NCBI RefSeq assembly: GCF_028807635.1
Contig: NZ_JARBAX010000001.1
Coordinates: 509,001 to 573,000, forward strand
Direction: 5' to 3'
DNA length: 64,000 nt
DNA from: Streptomyces spiramyceticus
GTDB taxonomy: Bacteria > Actinomycetota > Actinomycetes > Streptomycetales > Streptomycetaceae
This document shows, in pieces, positions 47,437 to 55,669 of the stretch (position 1 is the stretch's first letter; each line of letters starts with the position of its first letter). The notes beneath the pieces are model-generated. The model saw only the letters and a program-made list of their open reading frames with translations, was not told the origin of the DNA and ran no database searches. A program made the position numbers and the translations under genes.

Positions 47437-49104
47437 ATGGGGGCAGCAGTGGCGGACGACGGATACGACTTCTCACCCGGGGCGCAGATCCCGCTCCAGG
47501 GCTCGGCGGGGCAGACCGCGGCGACGCACGCGCTCGCATCGGCGGCGTACCGCGACAGCCCGGTCGACGAGATCCTCGGCGCCAACAGCGACTGGCACAA
47601 GTCCGAGGTCAAGAAGGGCAAGCTCTCCCTCTTCGAACCGAACCTGGGCGAGGCGTTCTCGCGGGCCGTCCAGGTACGCATGCTGGGCGGCGCCCGCAAG
47701 CCCCTCATCCAGTCCTTCGGCACTGAACCCCAGACGGTCGTCGAGCACTGCCTCGCGGCGACCCGCATCCGTAAGGAGCGCGACGCCAAACTCACCGGCG
47801 TCATGGTGGTCTTCGGCCTGGCCTTCCTGCCGGGAATGCTGATCTGGCTGGCCATGTTCCAGCTCCGACGTACGATCGCGGGCTCCAAGGACAAGCGCGC
47901 CGGGGCCCTCGCGACCGCCGCCCTGGTCGCCGCCGGCGGCCTCGCCGTGATCTTCCTGATCAGGCTGCCCTTCGGCGGCTTCTGGGCCATCTACCTGCGG
48001 GCGATGGTCGTCACCCCCGTCATCGGCTGGCTCTGGGCCAAGCAGATCAGCGAGACCACGGCCAAGGACATGCGGGCCCGCTGGGAGAGCCTGCTGGCCG
48101 GCGGCGGCGTCGGCGCCAAGATCCCCGAGGCCGTACCCCGCGACCCCAACGAGTCCGCCGCCGAGCAGCTGCGCCAGTCGCTCGCCAGGCTCACCGCCGA
48201 GCAGCACAGCAACGCGGTCTTCTACGCCGGCCCCAAGGGAATACTGGGCATGGGCACCCGCTGGGGCAGCTGGCAGCTCGCCGAAGAGCTCGTTCCGCGC
48301 GACTCCGGCAAGGAGATCCACGGCTTCCGCAGCTGGGACGTCGTACGCGCCATCCACGACCAGCTCCGCATGCTGGAGCGCGGACCGCTGCACACGGGCG
48401 GCTTCCCTACCCCCTCCGTGCGGCACTGGGTCGTCGCACCGGTCGGCGAGAACGCGGCCGAGGTGGCCAGGCCCGGCGGGCAGAACGTCGACGCGTTCCA
48501 GATCAAGGGCCACGAAATCCAGCGGATCTGCAACGAGCAGCAGTTCGGCGCCGGCAACCGCCACTATCTGGGCGTTCAGTTCACACTCTGGGACGGCCAG
48601 CTGGTCATCACCATGCTGATCACCGTCACCGTGCTGCACGAGACCCTGCGCATCGAGGTCACCGGCCACGCCCTGGGCCCGGTCCACTCGCTCTTCACCA
48701 CCAAGCCCGCGCCCAAGACCGTCACGGTCAGCAAGACGGTCAAGTTCTGGGAAACCGTCGACAAGAATCAGCCACTCGTCGACGCCGACGAGGTGGTACG
48801 CCTCGCCGTCCGCGCCCCGCTCACCTGGTTCCCGCCGATCCTGGACTTCTTCGGCGGCAAGCTCGTTCTTCCCGAGCCGTTCGGTCTGCGGCACGCCTGG
48901 GCCGACAAGCCCTGGCGCCACCGCTTCATGGCCGACGACGCGCTGCGCGCGGCCACCCCCGTACTGCGCGTGGTCCACGCGGCGGCCATCCGCGTCCTCG
49001 ACGACCACGGCGTGGACACGGACCGCTTCAGTAACCGCTCGCTCATCCTCAGCGGCCTGGTCCAGGACCCGGCGCCGAGGAACGCGGACCTCTACGACGC
49101 GTAG
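47437..49104 (+). CDS. large membrane protein of unknown function
   Basis: About 555 residues. An N-terminal cytoplasmic part (1-118) is followed by three predicted helices (about 120-142, 156-176, 183-201) and a long C-terminal region with weak hydrophobic stretches (LVITMLITVTVLHETL) and ending GLVQDPAPRNADLYDA. Start uncertain: ATG at 47437 or GTG at 47449, the latter closer to a GGGGG site. It lies 150 bases after the EF-G2 gene. Family not recognised beyond Streptomyces. Confidence 0.8.
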   Translation: MGAAVADDGYDFSPGAQIPLQGSAGQTAATHALASAAYRDSPVDEILGANSDWHKSEVKKGKLSLFEPNLGEAFSRAVQVRMLGGARKPLIQSFGTEPQTVVEHCLAATRIRKERDAKLTGVMVVFGLAFLPGMLIWLAMFQLRRTIAGSKDKRAGALATAALVAAGGLAVIFLIRLPFGGFWAIYLRAMVVTPVIGWLWAKQISETTAKDMRARWESLLAGGGVGAKIPEAVPRDPNESAAEQLRQSLARLTAEQHSNAVFYAGPKGILGMGTRWGSWQLAEELVPRDSGKEIHGFRSWDVVRAIHDQLRMLERGPLHTGGFPTPSVRHWVVAPVGENAAEVARPGGQNVDAFQIKGHEIQRICNEQQFGAGNRHYLGVQFTLWDGQLVITMLITVTVLHETLRIEVTGHALGPVHSLFTTKPAPKTVTVSKTVKFWETVDKNQPLVDADEVVRLAVRAPLTWFPPILDFFGGKLVLPEPFGLRHAWADKPWRHRFMADDALRAATPVLRVVHAAAIRVLDDHGVDTDRFSNRSLILSGLVQDPAPRNADLYDA

Positions 49105-49128
49105 AGCGTCACGTAAGGCTTCAGGAGG

Positions 49129-49698
49129 TCAGACCGAGGCGGTGGGCGGCCAGGCGTCCGCCAGCATCTTGCGGGTGTCCCCCAGCAACTGCGGCAGCAC
49201 CTTGGTGTGCCCCACGACCGGCATGAAGTTCGTGTCCCCGCCCCAGCGCGGCACGAGATGCTGGTGCAGATGCGCCGCGATACCGGCCCCCGCCACCGCG
49301 CCCTGATTCATCCCGATGTTGAAGCCCTGCGCCCCGGAGGCCGTACGCAGCGCGATCATCGCGCGCTTGGTGAACTCGGCGAGCTCGGCGGTCTCCGCCG
49401 CGTCCAGGTCCGTGTAGTCGGCGACATGGCGGTACGGGACGACCATCAGATGCCCGCCGTTGTACGGGTACAGGTTCAGCACCGCGTACACCTGCTCACC
49501 ACGCGCGACGACGAGACCGTCCTCGTCGGACTTGGCCGGAATCGAGCAGAACGGGCAGCCGTCCTCGGCCCCTGGACCCGTCGGCTTGTTCTCGCCCTGG
49601 ATGTACGCCATCCGGTGGGGCGTCCACAGGCGCTGGAACGCGTCCGGCGTCCCGACTCCGATCTGCTGTTCCGGCTCAATCGTCATGCGAGCCAGCAT
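49129..49698 (-). CDS. HIT-family hydrolase / AP4A phosphorylase-like
   Basis: A 189-residue histidine-triad protein. It shows the triad HLHQHLVPRW, the N-terminal zinc pair in CPFCSIP, and NLYPYNGGHLMVVP. The extended form with the N-terminal Cys motif resembles mycobacterial AP4A phosphorylase (Rv2613c), which is also in the PI operon neighbourhood; that supports the role. ATG at 49698, or 49686 four codons on. Downstream of thrS on the same strand. Confidence 0.92.
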   Translation of the reverse strand: MLARMTIEPEQQIGVGTPDAFQRLWTPHRMAYIQGENKPTGPGAEDGCPFCSIPAKSDEDGLVVARGEQVYAVLNLYPYNGGHLMVVPYRHVADYTDLDAAETAELAEFTKRAMIALRTASGAQGFNIGMNQGAVAGAGIAAHLHQHLVPRWGGDTNFMPVVGHTKVLPQLLGDTRKMLADAWPPTASV

Positions 49699-49726
49699 AT
49701 TCGCTCAGGGTGAGGGAGCAGCAGCG

Positions 49727-49754
49727 AGGGGCGGCCCCTGACGGGACCGCCCCT
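49727..49754 (-). terminator. thrS terminator
   Basis: aggggcgg pairs with ccgcccct, with an inner ccc/ggg stem, 28 bases beyond the thrS stop. Confidence 0.6.
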
Positions 49755-49782
49755 GGGAACCCTGCTTTGCGCGGGGCCGGTG

Positions 49783-51759
49783 TCAGACCTGTACCCGGCG
49801 CTCCACCACGTCGACGAGCTCGGCAATGGCTTCGTCGCGAGGGATGCCGTTCTTCTGCGACCCGTCGCGGTAGCGGAAGGAGACCGTGCCCGCATTCATG
49901 TCGTCGTCGCCCACGATGACCATGAACGGGACCTTGCTGCGCTGCGCGTTGCGGATCTTCTTCTGCATACGGTCCGAGGAGGCGTCCACCTCGACCCGCA
50001 GGCCCTTCTTCTTCGCCTCGGCGGCGAACTCCTGCAGGTACGGGACGTGTGCGTCGCCGATCGGGATGCCGGTGGCCTGGACCGGGGCCAGCCACGCCGG
50101 GAACGCGCCCGCGTAGTGCTCGAGGAGCACTGCGAAGAAGCGCTCGATGGAGCCGAACAGCGCGCGGTGGATCATGACCGGCTGCTGCTTGGTGCCGTCC
50201 GCCGAGGTGTACTCCAGGTTGAAGCGCTCCGGCAGGTTGAAGTCGAGCTGGACGGTCGACATCTGCCAGGTACGGCCGATGGCGTCCTTGCACTGGACCG
50301 AGATCTTCGGGCCGTAGAAGGCGGCACCGCCCGGGTCCGGGACCAGCGGAAGGCCCTGCTTCTCGGCAACCTGGCGCAGGGTCTCGGTGGCCTCTTCCCA
50401 GATCTCGTCCGAGCCGACGAACTTCTCCGGGTCCTTCGTGGACAGCTCCAGGTAGAAGTCGGTCAGACCGTAGTCGCGCAGGAGACCGAGGACGAAGGTG
50501 AGCGTCTTGTCGAGCTCCTCCGCCATCTGCTCCTTGGTGCAGTAGATGTGCGCGTCGTCCTGGGTGAAGCCGCGGGCCCGGGTCAGGCCGTGCACCACGC
50601 CGGACTTCTCGTACCGGTACACGGTCCCGAACTCGAAGAGGCGCAGCGGCAGTTCACGGTACGAACGCCCGCGCGCATCGAAGATCAGGTTGTGCATCGG
50701 GCAGTTCATGGGCTTGAGGTAGTAGTCCGTGCCCTCGTCGAGCTGCATGGGCGGGTACATGCCGTCGGCGTACCAGTCCAGGTGGCCCGACTTCTCGAAG
50801 AGCTTCCCCTTGGTGGCGTGCGGGGTGTAGACGAACTCGTACCCCTCCTCCTCGTGGCGCTTGCGCGAGTAGTCCTCCATGACCCGGCGGATGATGCCGC
50901 CCTTGGGGTGGAAGACCGCCAGGCCCGAGCCGATCTCGTCCGGGATGGAGAAGAGGTCCAGCTCGCCGCCGAGCTTGCGGTGGTCGCGCTTCTCGGCCTC
51001 GGCGAGGAACTCCAGGTGCGCCTTCAGCTCGTCCTTCGACGGCCACGCGGTGCCGTAGATGCGCTGGAGCATCGGGTTCTTCTCGCTGCCGCGCCAGTAC
51101 GCAGCGGCGTTGCGCATGAGCTTGAAGGCGGGGATGTTGCGGGTGGTGGGCAGGTGCGGACCGCGGCACAGGTCCTTCCAGCACAGGTCACCGGTCTTGG
51201 CGTCCAGGTTGTCGTAGATGGTCAGCTCGCCGCCGCCCACCTCGACGTCCGCGCCGTCGTCCGTCGAAGCGGAGCCCTTGATGCCGATGAGCTCCAGCTT
51301 GTACGGCTCGTCGGCCAGCTCCTCGCGGGCGGCCTCGTCGGTGACGACACGGCGCGAGAAACGCTGTCCGCGCTTCTGGATCTCCTGCATCTTCTTCTCG
51401 ACGGCCTTGAGGTCCTCGGGGGTGAAGGGACGCTCGACGTCGAAGTCGTAGTAGAAGCCGTCCTTGACCGGCGGGCCGATGCCCAGCTTGGCCTCGGGGA
51501 AGAGCTCCTGCACGGCCTGCGCCATGACATGCGCGGTCGAGTGGCGCAGGATGTTCAGGCCGTCCTCGGACGAGATCTCGACCGGCTCGACCTCCTCGCC
51601 GTCGGCGAGGACGTACGCCAGGTCCTTCAGCTCGCCCGCCACGCGCGCGGCGACGACAGTGCGCTCGCCGGGGAAGAGCTCGGCCGCCGTAGTGCCCGTT
51701 GTCACCACGCGCTCTTCCCGCTCGGAATCGCGTTGGATGAACACACGGACGTCTGACAC
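49783..51759 (-). CDS. thrS: threonine-tRNA ligase
   Basis: Class II synthetase, 658 residues, with an N-terminal TGS domain ([16 protein letters not shown]), the editing domain ([16 protein letters not shown]), and the zinc-binding catalytic core [33 protein letters not shown], plus the C-terminal anticodon domain. GTG start with AGGAGAG upstream. No T-box leader is seen in the 89 bases before it. Confidence 0.97.
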   Translation of the reverse strand: MSDVRVFIQRDSEREERVVTTGTTAAELFPGERTVVAARVAGELKDLAYVLADGEEVEPVEISSEDGLNILRHSTAHVMAQAVQELFPEAKLGIGPPVKDGFYYDFDVERPFTPEDLKAVEKKMQEIQKRGQRFSRRVVTDEAAREELADEPYKLELIGIKGSASTDDGADVEVGGGELTIYDNLDAKTGDLCWKDLCRGPHLPTTRNIPAFKLMRNAAAYWRGSEKNPMLQRIYGTAWPSKDELKAHLEFLAEAEKRDHRKLGGELDLFSIPDEIGSGLAVFHPKGGIIRRVMEDYSRKRHEEEGYEFVYTPHATKGKLFEKSGHLDWYADGMYPPMQLDEGTDYYLKPMNCPMHNLIFDARGRSYRELPLRLFEFGTVYRYEKSGVVHGLTRARGFTQDDAHIYCTKEQMAEELDKTLTFVLGLLRDYGLTDFYLELSTKDPEKFVGSDEIWEEATETLRQVAEKQGLPLVPDPGGAAFYGPKISVQCKDAIGRTWQMSTVQLDFNLPERFNLEYTSADGTKQQPVMIHRALFGSIERFFAVLLEHYAGAFPAWLAPVQATGIPIGDAHVPYLQEFAAEAKKKGLRVEVDASSDRMQKKIRNAQRSKVPFMVIVGDDDMNAGTVSFRYRDGSQKNGIPRDEAIAELVDVVERRVQV

Positions 51760-51848
51760 CGGTCTCTCCTGACTGAGGGGGACGCGCGCGATTTGCTACG
51801 CGCGCAATCACTTACTGTACCGAGCCCGGCGCCCCCATCGCGAAACGG

Positions 51849-53066
51849 TTATTCCCCGCCGCACGCCTCCTCGAAAAAGTCCAGGTTCTCGTGGAGCGAC
51901 TTCATCAGCCGGTCCCGCTCCGCATCGTCCACCTGCACGGGCACCACACTGTTCGCCCCGGTCAGCCGCCGGAAGCCGCCCCGGCTCTCCAGCTGCCCGT
52001 GGACCCTGATGGGCAGCCCGACCAGGTGTGCGTGGCCCGCTATCCGGTACGCCTCCTCGTCGAGCACCATGCGTACGTGCGGCACCTCCACGCCCGCCAG
52101 GACGCGCATCCGTACCGTGCCCGCCCCGCGCGGACCCGAGCGCCGCATTCGTACCACCGCGCCCGTGATCCGTACGGGTACGGACGGCTCGTCCAGCATG
52201 TAGCGGGCGCCTGCCTCGCGCAGGGCCGGCAGGTCGCCGGGCGAGAACTCGACCGGCTCGGGGTGCACCGCGCAGCCTGCCGGTACGCCCGCGGCGGGCG
52301 ACCAGTCCAGGGCGATGCGGGCGCCTTCGGAGCCGTGCACCAGCGCGATGACCGCGTCGGTCAGCTCGCGGCTCACGCCGGCCTCGACGGCGGAGTCGAA
52401 GGCCTCCATGCCGCCGGTCGCCCTCCGGTAGTCGGTGGCCTCGCGGGCGGCGTGCAGCGCGTGGTGCAGCCGTACGACGGCGTCGCGTCCGCCCTCGACC
52501 GGTACGAAGGCGGTGAGGGTGCGTCCGCCGGGCGAGGTCCCCACCAGTACGTCCTCCAGGGAGGTCTGGGCCTGCCGCCGGTGCCGCGCGCCGTAGTACC
52601 CGGCGCGGCCGCGGGCGGCGAGCGCGGCGGCGAGGAGCATCTGGCGTGCCGCGGACCGCAGTCGCTCCTGCGCGGTCCAGGAGGCTGCGCCCGAGGGACC
52701 GTCGGGGACGTCGCGCCACCAGCGGATCTCGTCGCTGGGCACGGCGAGGGAGACGAGCACTTCGCGGGCCGACGGGGCGGCGCAGCGGGCGAGTGCGGTC
52801 AGTGCCTCGCCGAGCAGGTCGTCGCTGTCGGGGAACGCCCTGCTCTCCGGTACGAGCAGGCTCGTACCGCCGCCGGAGGATCCCGGCAGGGTCCAGCGCG
52901 CGTAGCGCCCGGCCGCTCCTCCGCGCCGCTGCCAGCCGTGCCGGTCGAGCAGCGCGCCGAGTACGGCGGGGTCGACCTGGCCGGGGTCGGGGCCTTCCCC
53001 GACGTCCCAGATTCCGGATGTGTCGCTCGGGTGTGGTCGTACGGGCTCGTCGATCGGCCGGTGCAT
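51849..53066 (-). CDS. conserved hypothetical protein, coupled to DUF4365 gene
   Basis: A 405-residue soluble protein with no domain I can name. It is rich in Arg/Ala helices, includes WTAQERLRSAARQMLLAAAL and a C-terminal OB-like region (VRITGAVVRMRRSG and LPIRVHGQLESRGGFRRLTG). GGAGGGAG lies seven bases upstream of the ATG (MHRPIDEPVRP). The start overlaps the upstream DUF4365 stop by one base (TGATG), so the two are coupled. Conserved in Streptomyces beside thrS, as I recall. Confidence 0.8.
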   Translation of the reverse strand: MHRPIDEPVRPHPSDTSGIWDVGEGPDPGQVDPAVLGALLDRHGWQRRGGAAGRYARWTLPGSSGGGTSLLVPESRAFPDSDDLLGEALTALARCAAPSAREVLVSLAVPSDEIRWWRDVPDGPSGAASWTAQERLRSAARQMLLAAALAARGRAGYYGARHRRQAQTSLEDVLVGTSPGGRTLTAFVPVEGGRDAVVRLHHALHAAREATDYRRATGGMEAFDSAVEAGVSRELTDAVIALVHGSEGARIALDWSPAAGVPAGCAVHPEPVEFSPGDLPALREAGARYMLDEPSVPVRITGAVVRMRRSGPRGAGTVRMRVLAGVEVPHVRMVLDEEAYRIAGHAHLVGLPIRVHGQLESRGGFRRLTGANSVVPVQVDDAERDRLMKSLHENLDFFEEACGGE

Positions 53067-53662
53067 CAGGGTCTCCCTCCAACCCCGACCCGGGTCATGA
53101 TCTCGCAGAGTGCTCGGTCGTCGAATATCCGCGAGGTCGGGATCCGCACGGTCGTCCTGCGCCTGCCTGTCACCGGGTGTCCGGCCAGGTTGGTCCAGTA
53201 GCAGCAGTGCCGCAGGTCGAGGCGGTCGTGGCTGGCGCGCAGCCAGTCGTCCTGGGTCCGCGGTACGAGCATCACGACCAGGATCTTGTGCACGGAGACC
53301 GGGCTGCGGGCGAGCTTCTCCAGGTGGGGGTTGTCGAGCGTGAAGGAGAAGGCGGGTCCTGCCGGGTGCGGCGGGATCTGGTACGTGCACTTGAGCTGCA
53401 CTTTGATGGTGACTTCGTCGTCGACCGTGTGCCCGGGGGCGCTGTGGCTCACGTGCCAGTCGATGCCGTTGTCCGGAAAGGGCTGTGAGAGGGAGCATCC
53501 GGCGGCTGCCGCGACCGCGTGCAGGTAGCCCACCTGGAGTGTCTCCATGCAGGCGGTGGTGGCGAGAGCGCCGCGCAGTGACGTGGTCCGTCCGGGCAGC
53601 AGCCCTCCCCCGTGGCTCTGGGCACGGGACGTTCCCCCAGGTTCGGGCTGCGCGAGCGCCAT
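53066..53662 (-). CDS. DUF4365 domain protein (nuclease-like fold)
   Basis: A 198-residue protein. Residues 45-190 match DUF4365, with GIDWHVSHSA and EVTIKVQLKCTYQ; the Asp and the QLK lysine resemble the active site of PD-(D/E)XK nucleases. LARSPVSVHKILVVMLVP follows. ATG start MALAQPEPGG. It heads a two-gene unit with the 405-residue protein. Substrate unknown; some DUF4365 proteins occur in defence loci, but nothing else here points to defence. Confidence 0.82.
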   Translation of the reverse strand: MALAQPEPGGTSRAQSHGGGLLPGRTTSLRGALATTACMETLQVGYLHAVAAAAGCSLSQPFPDNGIDWHVSHSAPGHTVDDEVTIKVQLKCTYQIPPHPAGPAFSFTLDNPHLEKLARSPVSVHKILVVMLVPRTQDDWLRASHDRLDLRHCCYWTNLAGHPVTGRRRTTVRIPTSRIFDDRALCEIMTRVGVGGRP

Positions 53663-53849
53663 GGCTGACGAGTGCCTTCCGGGCCGTGCCGGTCAGTTCC
53701 CCGCGACGCGCCGTCAACTGCGCGTCCCGTCAACTGTGTTGTCTCCGTACCACCTCGGCCGTAAACGGCGTACCGCACAAACGACCCGGGTATCACCGAT
53801 TCGGGCAGGGGACGCACGCCATCTGCCAAGGTAGCAAGAGGAGTTCGCC

Positions 53850-54575
53850 ATGACGTGCTGGTACGAAGGACCCTTGGCCGCGTTCGACACCGAGACGACG
53901 GGGGTGGATGTCGAGGAGGACCGCATCGTGTCGGCTGCCCTGGTCGTGCAGGACATGCCGGGCGCGCGGGTGCGGGTGACCCGCTGGCTGGTGAATCCGG
54001 GGATTCCCGTGCCCGCGGAGGCCACCGAGATCCATGGCCTGACGGACGAGCACCTTCAGCGCAACGGCCGCTGGCCGGCGCCGGTGGTGGAGGAGATAGC
54101 CCGGTCGCTGGCCGAGCAGAGCATTGCCCGTCGGCCGCTGGTCGTGATGAACGCCCCGTTCGATCTGACGCTGCTCGACCGGGAGTTGAGGCGGCATCGG
54201 GCGTCGTCGCTGGCGCGGTATCTGGACAACCGGCCGCTGTGCGTGCTGGATCCGCGCGTACTGGACAAGCATCTGGACCGTTACCGCAAGGGCCGTCGTA
54301 CGCTCACCGATCTGTGCGCGCAGTACGAGGTCGAGCTGGACGGCGCCCATGACGCGGCCGCCGACGCGGCGGCGTCCCTGGAGGTCGTACGGGCGGTGGG
54401 GCGCCGTTTCGCGTCGCGTCTGGAGCGGCTTTCGCCCGCCGAGCTGCACACGCTGCAGGCGGTGTGGCACGCGGCGCAGGCGCGTGGTCTGCAGGCGTGG
54501 TTCGCGCGCAACGGGTCGGAGGAGGAGGTCGATCCGGCCTGGCCACTGCGCCCCGAACTCCCGGCCGCCGCCTGA
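53850..54575 (+). CDS. DEDDh 3'-5' exonuclease (DnaQ-like)
   Basis: A 241-residue protein with Exo I FDTETTG, Exo II NAPFDLTLLDRE, and Exo III HDAAADA, so all acidic residues and the catalytic His are visible. It may be a stand-alone proofreading subunit or a repair exonuclease. AGGAG seven bases upstream of the ATG (MTCWYEGPLAAFD). Divergent from the DUF4365 gene. Confidence 0.93.
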   Translation: MTCWYEGPLAAFDTETTGVDVEEDRIVSAALVVQDMPGARVRVTRWLVNPGIPVPAEATEIHGLTDEHLQRNGRWPAPVVEEIARSLAEQSIARRPLVVMNAPFDLTLLDRELRRHRASSLARYLDNRPLCVLDPRVLDKHLDRYRKGRRTLTDLCAQYEVELDGAHDAAADAAASLEVVRAVGRRFASRLERLSPAELHTLQAVWHAAQARGLQAWFARNGSEEEVDPAWPLRPELPAAA

Positions 54576-54587
54576 TCGTACGGTCGC

Positions 54588-54767
54588 TCAGCGGGCTGTC
54601 TTCTTCATCAGCACCAGGCCGGTGATCGCGCCGAGGCCGAAGACGCCGGAGACGACACTGAGCGCGATCTGCAGCCCGCTCTCGTCGACCATGAGGTTGA
54701 AGAAGAGATTGGCGGCCACGCAGGCGATCAGCAGCAGCCACAGAAGCGTCTTGGTCGCGGAGTTCAT
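54588..54767 (-). CDS. 59-residue membrane protein
   Basis: A short reading frame, MNSATKTLLWLLLIACVAAN..., with two hydrophobic helices (about 6-24 and 34-53) and a basic end MKKTAR. AAGGGG lies seven bases upstream of the ATG. It is convergent with the exonuclease gene and would be missed by length filters. Pattern of third-position G/C supports coding. Function unknown. Confidence 0.75.
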   Translation of the reverse strand: MNSATKTLLWLLLIACVAANLFFNLMVDESGLQIALSVVSGVFGLGAITGLVLMKKTAR

Positions 54768-54983
54768 CGGGTGCCCCTTCGTCGAGCGTCTGGCGTTCTT
54801 CGCGTTCGTGGATCACGGTATAGAGAGCGGCACGGCCCCTACCATCCAGCAGGCACCCGAGTCATGGTGCAGTCGGCTGCACCCCGGCAGCGGCAGTGGG
54901 CTACCCGTGACGACATGAATCTCACCTATTGACAGCGGCTGGTTTCTTCATGGCGCCCTGTGGCGGCGGCGTACGGCGGCATG

Positions 54984-55019
54984 AAAAAAGGCCGGTCCGT
55001 CTGTGACGGACCGGCCTTT
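54984..55019 (-). terminator. terminator of first tRNA-Val
   Basis: aaaggccggtccgtc pairs perfectly with gacggaccggccttt around tgt, and on the minus strand is followed by TTT. It lies five bases after the tRNA 3' end. Confidence 0.9.
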
Positions 55020-55024
55020 CCCGG

Positions 55025-55096
55025 TGGGCGATACTGGTTTCGAACCAGTGACCTCTTCGGTGTGAACGAAGCGCTCTCCCACTGAGCTAATCGCCC
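55025..55096 (-). tRNA. tRNA-Val(CAC), copy 1
   Basis: The minus strand folds into a 72-base cloverleaf: acceptor GGGCGAT/ATCGCCC, D arm GCTC/GAGC, anticodon stem CTTCG/CGAAG with loop TTCACAC (anticodon CAC, codon GUG), T arm ACTGG/CCAGT with loop TTCGAAA, discriminator A. The 3' CCA is not fully encoded (ACCG). Confidence 0.95.
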
Positions 55097-55135
55097 GGGA
55101 ACGGACTGAACCATACAACCCCCTGCGGGTTTCGT

Positions 55136-55579
55136 TCAAACCGCGAGGGCCGCCGCAAGCCCGCGCCGCCCCGCCCGCATCATCAGCGCGTGGTTGGCGA
55201 TGAAGACGGGACGTCCGGGGACGGCGAACCGCCGCACCAGGGCCTTGCGCACCTCCACTTCCTGCTCGTATACGGCGCGTGTGCCGGTGCCGTGCGGCCG
55301 CACGGTCCAGCGTGCCCAGCCGTCCATGTCGCCGGTCATGGCCGCTTCCAGTACGCCGGCGGCCGCGTCGCGGCGCGCCTGGCCGACCGTGACGACGAGT
55401 TCGTACGGCAGGAGGGAGCGGAACCGGAGTGTGCCGGTGCGATCGTCGATCCGGGTGGCCTCGCGCACCTGCGGCCACCACCTCGGGTACTCCTCGGCGC
55501 GTTCCAGCACGGCGAACACCGCGTCGGGGGAGGCGGTCAGATCCCATACGGTGCGGAAGCGGTAGTGGCACCAGTCCAT
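55136..55579 (-). CDS. SRPBCC-family (START-like) protein
   Basis: A 147-residue protein of the polyketide cyclase/Coq10 fold, which binds small hydrophobic ligands. It begins MDWCHYRFRTVWDL, with AVFAVLERAEEYPRWWPQV typical of the family, and ends in a helix ALMMRAGRRGLAAAL. ATG start with only a weak ribosome site. Divergent from the 828-residue membrane protein and located between two tRNA genes. Confidence 0.88.
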   Translation of the reverse strand: MDWCHYRFRTVWDLTASPDAVFAVLERAEEYPRWWPQVREATRIDDRTGTLRFRSLLPYELVVTVGQARRDAAAGVLEAAMTGDMDGWARWTVRPHGTGTRAVYEQEVEVRKALVRRFAVPGRPVFIANHALMMRAGRRGLAAALAV

Positions 55580-55669
55580 GCCTGAAGTCTGCGCGGATCC
55601 GGGGGTACTCACACGGATCTGAGTATCCGAGCCCATGCCCCGGCGTGTGGCCTGAGCCACACTCCCGGC

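Noticed and set aside
51760..51848. T-box riboswitch before thrS (and likewise alaS, hisS)
   Set aside because: The leaders are too short and show neither a specifier loop nor the T-box core; actinobacterial T-boxes are mainly before ileS.
53066..54575. Defence island made of the DUF4365 protein and the exonuclease
   Set aside because: The genes are divergent, sit in conserved core order and lack other defence partners. Kept only as a possible nucleic-acid-processing unit.
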